A program made the translations under genes and the position numbers. A DNA stretch of 16,769 nucleotides from Parachlorella kessleri (taxonomy: Eukaryota; Chlorophyta; Trebouxiophyceae; Chlorellales; Chlorellaceae), in contig BBXU01002952.1 in the NCBI GenBank assembly GCA_001598975.1, positions 1 to 16,769 on the forward strand, written 5' to 3'. Under the pieces are notes generated by a model. That model saw nothing but the letters and a program-made list of their open reading frames with translations, was not told the DNA's origin and searched no databases. Shown here piece by piece: positions 8,079 through 16,730 of this stretch (the first letter of the stretch is position 1; each line of letters begins with the position of its first letter).

Positions 8079-11000
8079 ATGGGTGTGAGCAAGAAGGAGC
8101 GGAAAGATGCTAGGAAGGACAAGGTGGCGAAACAGCTGGAGCAAGTGGGCTGGGAGCTATGGCTACCCTGGAATCTGCACAAGCGACCTCCCAAGCTTGC
8201 CAAGGAGGACGCAGAGAGGGTGTGGGAACACTGGAGGCAGTTGTCCCGCGCCGCGCAGGAGTGCTGGGCTCCCGTGCAACGCCTCCTGTGCTGGGCAGCA
8301 GGAACCCAAGTTGGCGCCTGCCTGGTGTGGCTGGTGCAGCTGCTAGCAGTAGCCCTGGTTACCTGCTACTGCAGCGCGGCGCGCATGTCAAGGGATGGGT
8401 ACGCTGGTGAGGCGCCAGTTGCTTAGCCCAGATTTTGCTTGCCGTGCGAGCAGCGCATGCTGTCCATTCAAGCAGCAGAATTTCAGCCAGTGTTCATGCT
8501 GATGCAAATTTTCATGCGAACTGCCAGTCCCTCCTTGTCCTATAGGAGCTTCAACGCGTCCGCCTGCAACAGCAATGGCCTGTTACCGGCTCGAGTGCAT
8601 GCTGGTCTGCTGGGCGTCTGACCCTTACATTCTGTGGGATGCTTCGCAGCGTTGAAAGCAAGGTGGCTGGCGGGAGAGGCTGGCTCGCCGGCCCGCAAGA
8701 AGGCTGAGCAGCAAGCACGAGAAGCCAGAAGGAGGCAGGAGCTGGAGCAGCGCCAGGAAGAACTAAATATGCTGCTACAGCTGCAGAGGCAGACTAGTGT
8801 GGACAGCAGCCCTGCAGCTGGCGGCAGCTCGAGGGTAAGCAGCAGCGGCAGCAGTAAACCTAGACCCAGCAAGACTGCACAGCCTGCCGGGCGCAAGCAG
8901 CAGTTGGCCGGCTTGCGCAGGTTGTCCAGCGGAGCTAGTGGAAGCGAAAGGAGCGAGGAGCAGAAGCAGGAACATGGGAGGCGGCGGCAGCAGCAACATC
9001 AAGGCAATGGAGCCGCTCTGGAGGCCTCTGACAGCGAATCTGACTGCACGCCTGACCTGGCTGCAGCGGGCTATGCGGCAATGCTCGCCGCACTGCAGCG
9101 AGATGCAGCAGGTACCCTGGCACCAGCAGGGGTAGAGGTGGCCTCAGCAACTTTGCCAAACGAGGTTCTTGAGCTGGGTGATAGTGGCTGCGAATTTCCT
9201 GAGCTGGGAACAGCCACAGTAGGTCAGCCCCAGCCAGTACCAAAGCGGCAGGAGCAGGAGCAACAGCACCAGAATGTGGAGGCGGAGGCGGAGCAGCAGC
9301 AGCAGCTGGGCGAGCCAGTTGTGAGGGCTCAGGCGCCTGGCCTGGAGTCTGGACCCAGCCTGCCGCCCGACCAGAACGCAATAGCGGCGCACAGGGACGC
9401 AGGTACCGCTAGCAGGCAGGCTGACAACCAGGTCAGGGGCCAGGACAGCATGCTACACCAGGAGCCGCAACCAGAAACAAGCCCTTTTGCGGAGCAGCAG
9501 CAGCAGCAGGGAGGCATAGTGGAGGTGCTGCGAAGTAATGAAGTCAGCAGTGTGCGGGCAGAGCAGGAGCCCGTGCTATCAAAGAAAATGGATGCAATTT
9601 CAGCTGCAGCTGCAGCTGCGAAGCAATCCAAGGCTAGCACCTCCGAGTCAGATGGTGCGGCCCTGGATCGAGTCGCACAGCCTGGGTCACAAAGGAGCCC
9701 AGGTTCTGTCATAGGTGAGAACGGGGCAGCAGCGACAGCCGGCGACACAGAGCACCTGGCCAGTATTGCATCAGCAGCAGGGGTGCCCTCACAGCAGCCA
9801 CGCAGGCCGCGGCATCAACAGCATGGGCCGCAGCAAGCCGCGCTGGATGTTTGGGACACATGCAGCCAGCTGTCACATGGCAGGCTCAGGGAGCGTGGGC
9901 AGGCAAGGCGCAAGCCGCCTGCGCCACCACTGGCGCCTGGCGGCATACCAGCGGCAGCAGCAGCTGCCATAGCAGCTGCTCAGCGGGCCCTGCAGCCAGG
10001 AGGCAGCCTGGCAGCTGGGGAGAACTCTCAGCGGCAGCCAGCACCGTCGAACGCCCTGCGCGTCACGGGCGGCAAGCAAGACTCGTGGCACCAAGCGCAG
10101 CAGCAGGACCAAAAGCAGCAACAGCAGCAGCAGCAGGTGCAAGACTATCACCAGCGGCAGCAGACGGACTGGCAATGGCAGCAGCTGCAGCGGGATGAGG
10201 GGCAGGTGGCGGGAGAGGGCCGAGGTAGGAAGCTGCGACCGCAGCCAAGATCGTCGTCTGTCTCAAACTGCTTACCTCCAGTACCACCGTCTGACGTCCA
10301 AATCTCACAGGGCTGGTCTGGCGCAAGCTCTCCCAACATTGATCCATCGGAGCCCGCAGCGGCGGCAGCGCCGCCTGGCCGCAGTCCCAGCCTTGTGACC
10401 CTTGATAGCGGCAAGGTGCGGGAAGGGCAGCATGACCTCCAAGGTGGTGTGCAGATCCCAGCTGCCCTGCGGCTGCTATCCGGAGAGCAAGCTGAGCTTG
10501 AACAGCGGCCACAAGAACCGCCCTCGCTGGTGCAGCAGCAGGGCGCGCCTCCCTACCTACGCTCCTTGTCCCAGCAACAGCAACAGAGTCCTGCAGGGCA
10601 GCAGCATGTGCAGCTACACCGGCAGCCTGAGAGCAATGGGCACAGGCAGGAGGTGCTCACAGCCTTCTCCGGCCTCTCCAATGAGACCGGAGAGTACAAT
10701 TGTTTCCTCAACGCAATCGTCCAGTGCCTATTCTTCTGCCGTGACTTCCGGTGTGAGGTGAGCTGAGGCCTGGCAAGCACACTCATGGCAGTTGCACTCC
10801 CTTGCGTCCATGGACTTGGTATCCGAAGGGATATTGAACTACAGCTTACGTGGGCCTCCTCAAGTCGCACTACTTGTTCAGCACAAGGCGGCTGGCGTGA
10901 CTGGCATACATGCAACTGGGTGGTCTTGTGTAGAGGGTCCAGGCAGTGTGCCCGCATGTGCCTCCATTTCGACTATCCGAGAGTCTCGCCCCTCGAAGCT

Positions 11001-14000
11001 TCATCCCCCATACCCCTCCTACCCAGCAGTACAATTGTAATAAACATACCCCACTTGCCTTTCGGCTTTTTCTGCAGGTGTCTGCCTGGCCTCCCTTCCT
11101 GCACGACTATAATGCTGTCCTGCGCGCTGTGCATGGCGTGTTTTCAGCCCTCGAAGCTGTCAATGAAAGGGCAGCAGCTGATGGCAGCATGGCCAACGGC
11201 CAGCATAGCGCAGCAGGCAGCGCTCATAGCGTGGTCAGTGCTAACGCTCTGCGAGAGGCGCTGTCAGCATTGCCAGGCCAGCTCTTCAAGGCTGGTGAGC
11301 ATAGTAATACACTGGTTCTGTCGATGGGAGTTTTTTTGCGCGGGTTGCTGAATGGTGCTGCTGAAGCTTCTGTGAGAAATACCAAGGTTTTGTCATGTGA
11401 TTTGCCTGGAAGCCTTCCTACATTGAGCAAGTGGCCGCTGCGAGTAGCACTGTGAGGTCAGCCAGGACGTTGAAACACGAAGGGTGAATGCCCCCACTAC
11501 AAACTACCCCGCTCCTTTACCCTTTATGGCTCCAACAGGAGTGGCTCCCACAAACAGCGGACAGCTGGGTTATGCTTCTGCTGCAGGCGAGATGAATGAT
11601 GCCAGCGAGGTTCTGATCACCATATATGACCAGATCAACAAGGGGGTGGCAGCAGGGCTGGCTTTTAGCCTCACTCTAGATGTGGACCTTGATGCGCTGG
11701 TGGGTGCACTATACAGTCATGGCAGGTGGTGCACCACTACCTTGTGATGTAAGCGCTTTGCTGCCCAGCTTAAAGAGCTTGCGTGGAGCCTGGGGCGCAC
11801 TTGATAAGTGATTTCATAAGTCTGCATCGGTTGGCAGTCAGGCTCACACTTAACATGCAGATTGGGACGCTGAATGGGTGCCTTGCTGGCTGGCTGGGGA
11901 AGCCAACCTCCGGGAATACTGCTGTGGGCTGCTGGCTAGCCAATATGATGTGTGCTGAGCCTGGGACGATTTGTCAAGCGTGGATGCACCACAATGTGCG
12001 TGGGAAGAACGCACCGCTCTTATGGGTCTGTGACTGCTGGCTGACGGTTGTAAGCTGTCTACAATATGGCCCCTGTGGCTCGTTGTGCTGCAGCTGGCCT
12101 AAGCACATACAGATGGGGGCTTGGCACCTGTGGATTGTTTGCAACCTACCGCCTGGCTGGGGTCCTGCATTACCAACTTGGCTTGTAGCTGCCTGGCCGC
12201 TGCGGGTTGCAGGTTGGACTGGATGTGCGGGAGTATGTGCACTGCCCTGCATGCCAGCTGACCACCCATGCCACCCGCTACACCCAGTACATCTACAACA
12301 CTCAGGCAAGGCGATGAGTGTGTGCCAGGCTGAGTGGGCTGCCTGACTTGCCTTAATGGCTTGCTAGCCCCAGCGGCGCAGAGATGGTCCTGGGGACTAC
12401 TCACAGCACACTTAGCAGGCGCGGTGCACGCTAGTTTACGCCCAGATCAGTGAAGTACATGACAAGGCTAGCCAGTATGCTAGCACTGGCTTCAGGCTGA
12501 CTGCTCCCGCCGCTCCCCCACTGATGTGCCAGGCTCGGCTTGTCGTCCATGCCAAACCAGTGGGACCTGCAATGACCGCCCTGTGCACTTGACTGCTCTG
12601 CAGGCCACCGGCATCCGAGACATGTGGCGGGCGCATGGAGGTGCCGGCAGCCTGGGGCAGCTGCTGCGGCTGATAGCCGAGGAGACTCGCAAGTCATGCG
12701 ACCCAGACGAAGGTAGGTCGAAGCAGGTTCCAATGGAGGAGGTAGAAACAGGGAAGTTCACTGAGCAGTGTGGGGGCTTTCTGCTGCGGGGGATCAAAAA
12801 CAGGAAACCTCCAGCTCAGAGCGAGAGTCCAGGCACGGCTGGGGCATCTTGGACTGTGCGTGACAGAGAAGAGACCAGCGAAGCTTGTGCATGATTAGTC
12901 TGTGTGAGTACTCTGTTGGTATTTGACACCAGGTGTCAAATAACGAGTTCAAGGTTGGCTTTGTGAGACCCGCGCTGCCTGCACAGGTGGCTGGTAGCAC
13001 AGAGGCTGCCACAAGTGACTTGCATGTTATGCTCCAGCTTTTCTATACAAACGCAGGTACCCTCGCTTTAACCCCGCTTTCTCCTGGATCTATCGCTGAC
13101 AGCCTGGCTGCCATTCATGCACGCCCCGGATGATGATCGTGAGCCCCACGGGATCCCTCCTGTGTCGCTTGGTATCTCTCAATCAAATGCACCTTTGTGC
13201 AGGTGGCTGCAACGCGCGGCTGCCGCCAGTGCACGCACTGGATCCCAGCCGCGCCCCCCGCATCTTCACGCTCCAGTTGGCCTGGGAGAGCCAGCGAGAG
13301 GAGGCGGGTGATATCGCAGCCACCCTGGATGCGGTGACGGAGGTGGTGAGTTGCCGCTGCTGTGGCCTACTTGCCACCTCCCTCCCTGGTTTCTCTTTGA
13401 GTTGTGGCAGCTGCTGTGGACGTCTTCCCTTCCCTACCTTTGCAACTGTGGCTGCCTGGGGTTGGTGGTCCAGAATGCTGGCAAGACAACATGGTGCCCT
13501 TGCAGCCGCTGCTATGCTGCATGTGCAAGCCGTCAATCAAGCAAATCACTAGTCATAAGGCTGCCACTTTTTTCGCTCTCCCCATGGCTGCGTGAGCTCT
13601 CCCCTCTCCCCTTGGCACGCCCGATGCCTCTCCTGTGTGTAGGCCCGGGACCCAGCATCCTGTACAGCTTCCAGGCGTGTTTAAAGACGATATATGTTGC
13701 ACTTTTCCTCCCATGGCTGACCCCAGGTGGACCTAGCGGAGGTCTTCAGTGGCCTGCCCCACGGCAAGCACTTGTACCGCCTGCGCAGCCTGGTGTGCTA
13801 CTACGGCGCCCACTACTTTGCGTACGTGCTGCTGCCGGATCTGCAAGCCTGGGCCAAGATAGACGACACGCACGTCAGCAGGGTGGGGTCCTGCGCGGAC
13901 GTGAAGCGCAAGTGTGCGGCCGGCAGGGTGCAGCCCTCTGTTCTATTCTTCGAGGCGCTGCCCAGCAATCCCTCAGAGGCTTGGGCGGAGCACCACAAGC

Positions 14001-14011
14001 AGGATGCGTAG
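8079..14011 (+). CDS. USP-family ubiquitin hydrolase (peptidase C19), plant UBP-related type, Gln-rich N-terminus
   Basis: Exons by eye: 8079-8406, 8650-10757, 11078-11294, 11587-11699, 12213-12305, 12604-12712, 13203-13345, 13727-14011; phases agree and give 1131 residues. The Cys box is GLSNETGEYNCFLNAIVQ with Cys794 (codon 10701). The block with EMNDASEVLITIYD follows. Two cysteine pairs, C933/C936 and C985/C992, fit a USP zinc finger. The His box is YYGAHYFAYV with His1066 (codon 13811), and WAKIDD supplies Asp1083/1084. The GEYNCFLN and NDASEVL forms recall Arabidopsis UBP-related proteins that carry DUF627/DUF629 (from memory). Here those domains are not seen; instead there is a basic start, a hydrophobic segment at residues about 69-98, a coiled coil (about 120-155) and about 600 residues rich in Gln, Ala, Ser and Pro. 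Likely role: cleaving ubiquitin from substrates, activity unproven. The ATG at 8079 has G at -3 and +4; an upstream noncoding exon is possible. The 11699/12213 junction is the weakest, and the 12305 donor is GC. Confidence 0.8.
8700..10660 (+). repeat. CAG/glutamine-rich low-complexity coding region
   Basis: Inside the large USP exon, CAG and GCA runs are frequent, with Gln runs of four to seven (for example around 9286-9306, 9496-9510 and 10108-10136) and Ala runs. No ordered domain is visible here apart from the coiled coil at its start. Such tracts are common in chlorophyte nuclear proteins and likely to vary in length. Confidence 0.8.
10943..10982 (+). pseudogene. Ghost copy of the USP exon that starts at 11078
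   Basis: GCAGTGTGCCC...CCTCCATTTCGACTAT aligns with GCAGGTGTCTGCC...CCTCCCTTCCTGCACGACTAT. Translation keeps CLHFDY against FLHDY. Offset about 132, AG kept. Confidence 0.55.
11341..11375 (+). pseudogene. Ghost copy of the USP exon that starts at 11587
   Basis: TGAATGGTGCTGCTGAAGC then TTCTG aligns with TGAATGATGCCAGCGAGG then TTCTG, offset 244. In protein terms LNGAAEAS stands against MNDASEVL, the conserved NDASEVL block of this family. A run of seven T precedes the copy where the pyrimidine tract should be, but the AG is lost. Confidence 0.65.
12306..12311 (+). other. GC-type 5' splice donor (CAG|GCAAGG)
   Basis: Phase 0 joining of CAG at 12305 to GCC at 12604 gives YIYNTQ|ATGIRDMW. Between the GTAC at 12288 and the in-frame TGA just after 12311 there is no GT, so a GC donor is the simplest reading. 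Using the GTAC instead would remove six residues. Confidence 0.6.
12920..12942. repeat. Perfect 11-bp inverted repeat with one-base centre
   Basis: TATTTGACACC at 12920-12930 is followed by A at 12931 and the exact reverse complement at 12932-12942. It lies in the intron 12713-13202, 40 bp upstream of a ghost acceptor. Confidence 0.9.
12981..13045 (+). pseudogene. Ghost copy of the USP exon that starts at 13203
   Basis: GCACAGGTGGCTGG at 12981 repeats TGCAGGTGGCTGC at 13198, and ATGCTCCAGCTTTTCTA repeats ACGCTCCAGTTGGCCTG, with an internal deletion. If spliced in, the frame meets TAG at once, so it is not an exon of this gene. Confidence 0.6.
13408..13437 (+). pseudogene. Ghost copy of the last USP exon (starts 13727)
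   Basis: GTGGACGTCTTCCCTTCCCTACC matches GTGGACCTAGCGGAGGTCTTCAGTGGCCTGCC after removal of nine bases. Translation gives VDVFPSLP against VDLAEVFSGLP. Offset about 311. Confidence 0.48.
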
Positions 14012-14596
14012 CTGCACACAAGCAACAACGCATTGGTGTAGCCATGCAGTGTGCCAATGCCAGGTGTGCTGTAGGCTGCAGCACCACAGTGGAAGTCTGA
14101 TGGGGCGCATGTACAGTATGGAGCTGACTTGTACTTAGGAAGCGGGCAGCTTGCAGAGTGTTTGCGGTAGCCTGACGGCTGTGGACGTAGTTGTATCTTG
14201 CTTATTAGGTAGGGTAAATTACTTGCATCCTTCTTATGCCCGTATAGACACCAAGCAAGCAATAGGCTTGTTGCTGTCTCCCGGGGTAGGCTTGTCACCC
14301 GCATCATCATGATCCATATGTGTGCTCTGTTTGGCGGAGGTTTTTGTTGTTTGCAGCGGTGGTGCCATTACTGCTTAGCTAAGAGATGTGGCAAGGCAAT
14401 GTTAGAAACGCTCTGATGGTGGCAAGGTGGAGGTACGGTGTTATTAAGGCGCTCATAACGCTACCATCGGCTACTACTGTCACTTACTGTCAGGCGCACA
14501 CCATGTCACTGTGCTATGTTGATGCCCAGATTTGACTCCCACTTGCCTGCCCAGCAGAACAAAGGTTCCCACTTAGTAAAGGCTTCAAAGGGTGGC

Positions 14597-14619
14597 CGAT
14601 TAGGGCAGATGGCTAATCG
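14597..14619. repeat. Hairpin, 7-bp stem and 9-base loop
   Basis: CGATTAG at 14597-14603 pairs with CTAATCG at 14613-14619. It is about 320 bp upstream of the start codon at 14936. Function unknown. Confidence 0.6.
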
Positions 14620-14710
14620 AGAAAAGCATGGCTCGAACCTAGGAAGCGGCTGGGCGCTTGCGCGCTTTAACAACGAAGGAAATGGGAGCTGCACCGAAGG
14701 CGCGATGCCA

Positions 14711-14725
14711 GGGCGGCGACCGCCC
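14711..14725. repeat. GC hairpin, 6-bp stem and 3-base loop
   Basis: GGGCGG, CGA, CCGCCC form a perfect stem-loop about 210 bp upstream of the start codon at 14936. Could be a promoter element or chance in GC-rich DNA. Confidence 0.5.
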
Positions 14726-14935
14726 GCCTTCAAACTTGCCAACCCCATTCCTGATGTCATCATGTCCTGTTCTCTGTGCGGTCCTCAACATCACACGTTC
14801 CAGACCCAACTTTGAACGGCAACCTCTCGCGAGGTGGGACACGTTCTTTTGAGCCTCGTTTGAGTGAGTGGTTGACCAAGGGCCCCGGGGTTACTTGCCG
14901 CATACGAGTACCTATAGTCTCTAAGAAACAGCAAC

Positions 14936-16052
14936 ATGTCATCAGGAGGAGGCCATGACGCAGAGACCACACCCGCCTCAGCAGCGGCCAAGGACTACGG
15001 CTATGGTGGCAGAAGTGCAGTGGGTCAGTACAACAGTTCCTGGTGCAGGTTGCCTGTTCAAAGTGTACTCCCTTCCAGCTGGGGGAGTCCCCACTTCCCT
15101 GTCTGATGCTGCTACTTGCCGGGTGGAGACGCTCTCCAGTGGTGTGCTCAGAGAGCCTGGGGCTCTCCCACAACTCAGCACTCAAGTATGATATCGCTTT
15201 GCAGGCGGGGCAGGCGGCAGTGACTTGAGTTGGGGCGGGTCGACGGGAGGCGTAAAAGACATCACTGGGGGCAAGACAGGGGGCTTCTCAGATATCATGG
15301 GTGAGACCACGACCTCTGCTTGGGTTGCTACCAGCCATTCCTTGCAGCATGCCTAGCAGCCAGTGCTTTTGCTCTCCGCAGTTCGGTGGACTTCTGGACG
15401 AGCCTCCCAAACAAAGACTTGGGTTGTGCAGGTGGCAAGACCGGTGGCTTCGGGGACCTTATGGGCGGCGACACAGGGGGCTTCAAGGACATCACAGGTG
15501 TGCACGCACTGGCTGATTACAAATACGCAGGTGCAGCAATGCGCGCTCTACAAGCATGTCACAATGCGCTTGGTCAATCTGCAACAACAGTGCAGCACAG
15601 CGTGGAGGGGCGCGGCAGTGAAGTGAGGCGTATCCAAGCTTTCCCTGCTCTGTGCATGCTGCTGTTCTAAACCCTTGCCGTGCTGTGCTTTACCTCTCCT
15701 TGGACAACTTCCCTGCTGGCTTCGATTTTTTAAGCCGCTTGCGTAAGAAACTGCTTGCTGGGCTCCTTCTCTCTGTTCCGCAGTCAGGGTTGCGGAGGGC
15801 CCTACCATCATCATCTCCTTCCCCTTCATGCATGTCATGCTGCGCTCCATGCTGTGCTCAGGTGGCGGGGCTGGGGGTCTCCGGGACCTGACAGGCGGCG
15901 AGACGGGGGGCCTCAGCGACATCCGCGACCATGGAGGCGTGACGGGGGGCCTGGGGGACCTCACTGGTGGGGAAGTGGGCGGACTGGATGACATACAGGG
16001 TGGCCGGGTGGGCGGTATGCGGGACATTGGACCAGACAGTAGCAGCCGGTGA
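14936..16052 (+). CDS. Small protein of tandem 11-residue Gly/Asp repeats, function unknown
   Basis: Four exons, 14936-15023, 15205-15300, 15432-15497 and 15862-16052, all joined in phase 1, give 146 residues. The start MSSGGGHDAETTPAS has A at -3 and no hydrophobic signal. From about residue 30 the protein is a run of about ten 11-residue units of the form (T/A/V)GG-x-x-D-(I/L)-x-GG-x, for example TGGFSDIMGGK, TGGFGDLMGGD, TGGLGDLTGGE and VGGLDDIQGGR; one unit near the middle is 13 long. It ends PDSSSR. No cysteine, and no predicted membrane segment. I do not recognise the family. GG-x-x-D recalls calcium-binding RTX nonapeptides only loosely, and 11-mers recall LEA proteins only by length, so neither is claimed. 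The regular frame, intact splice phases and a TGTAA signal 250 bp downstream support a real gene. Confidence 0.72.
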
Positions 16053-16305
16053 GAGCCACAAGGAAGCCCGTGCGGCTCGGTGCTGCTTGCTGGAATGTGC
16101 AGGGATTTTTATCGTGCGACTGAGCGTGGGTGGAGGAGGGCAGGGAGGCGGCGCTGAGTCCTGGTTGTTTATTGTATTGGTTGTCGGCCTTGTTGATGGA
16201 AGAGGTACACCGTTACGTCTTACCCGTGTTCCGTCACTTGTGTTAACAGATAGACCCCGCAATAAAGTACGGGACTAGGGACCCAATGCGTTTGCCTGTG
16301 CGAAG

Positions 16306-16310
16306 TGTAA
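16306..16310 (+). terminator. Polyadenylation signal TGTAA of the 11-mer repeat gene
   Basis: TGTAA is the usual chlorophyte poly(A) signal, placed about 10-20 bases before cleavage. It lies 254 bp after the stop at 16052. An AATAAA at 16261-16266 is an alternative. Confidence 0.6.
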
Positions 16311-16381
16311 GGTGGAGGCACAGTGGTGCAACAGCAGGAGCAGCAGCAGCAACAGCAGCGATAAACATGCAACGCGACTTT

Positions 16382-16723
16382 TCAATTGCAAGGAGCATCG
16401 AGGGATGCGAGGGTCCTGTTGGACCAAGGCGTCAGGCGCGTTGTGTGCTTGCCGGCATTCACCGGCACCCAGCCCACCCCCATATTTGCACGCACCACCA
16501 GTGCCGCGGACGCCAGTATGGGGGCCAGCTGTGCAGTGTCAACCCGGAAGGCGCTGTTGGCGTTGAAGTGGTAGCCGGCCTCGCCATAGGTGGGCATGTA
16601 GCCGAGGCCCCCCAGGGTGGCATTAGGCTGGGTGAAGGCCTGGGCCTGCCAGCTGAGGTAGAGCTTGCCAGTCAGCAGAGCCATGTTGCGGTACATGGGG
16701 TCGGAGCTCTGGTGGGGGAAGAG
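16382..16723 (-). CDS. Last exon of an unrecognised convergent gene, partial
   Basis: On the minus strand a C-rich tract followed by GTGCAG just above 16723 looks like a 3' splice site, and an open frame of 113 residues runs from there to a TGA at 16382-16384. The product has balanced, non-repetitive composition (for example MYRNMALLTGKLYLSWQ, GGLGYMPTYGEAGYHFNANS, ANMGVGWVPVN) and two N-x-T sequons, which suggests real coding and perhaps an extracellular or lumenal protein. I do not recognise the family. The rest of the gene would lie beyond the window end. It converges with the 11-residue repeat gene, whose stop is 330 bp away. The exon start could differ if another splice site is used. Confidence 0.55.
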   Translation of the reverse strand, partial: LFPHQSSDPMYRNMALLTGKLYLSWQAQAFTQPNATLGGLGYMPTYGEAGYHFNANSAFRVDTAQLAPILASAALVVRANMGVGWVPVNAGKHTTRLTPWSNRTLASLDAPCN

Positions 16724-16730
16724 CTGCACG

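Larger units (their letters stand above)
14012..14935. other. Spacer between the USP gene and the 11-mer repeat gene
   Basis: It should hold the USP 3' UTR and the promoter/5' UTR of the next gene. No TGTAA and no convincing coding frame were seen. GC is lower up to about 14500. Two short hairpins lie near 14597 and 14711. Confidence 0.5.

Noticed and set aside
7723..8088. Open frame of 121 codons just upstream of the USP gene
   Set aside because: No recognisable domain, and it overlaps the better supported start at 8079 in another frame; may be 5' UTR.
8407..8649. Possible ghost of the exon starting at 8650
   Set aside because: Only short matches such as CGGCTCG; not above what GC-rich sequence gives by chance.
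12367..12400. Possible ghost of the exon starting at 12604
   Set aside because: Some matching around AGAGATG and TCCTGGGG but needs several gaps; left out of the count of good cases.
12987..13056. Possible extra USP exon between GCACAG and GCAG|GTACCC
   Set aside because: In the needed phase it meets TAG immediately, and joining 12712 directly to 13203 restores the conserved D-P-D-E-G-G-C segment; it is a ghost copy.
14590..14650. tRNA-like stretch with GGTTCGAGCC on the minus strand
   Set aside because: The flanking bases do not form a T stem, and no acceptor stem or anticodon arm could be drawn.
15380..15405. Possible ghost of the repeat-gene exon at 15432 (CAG|TTCGGTGGACTTCTGGAC)
   Set aside because: The exon is itself a glycine repeat, so similarity is expected by composition; not counted.
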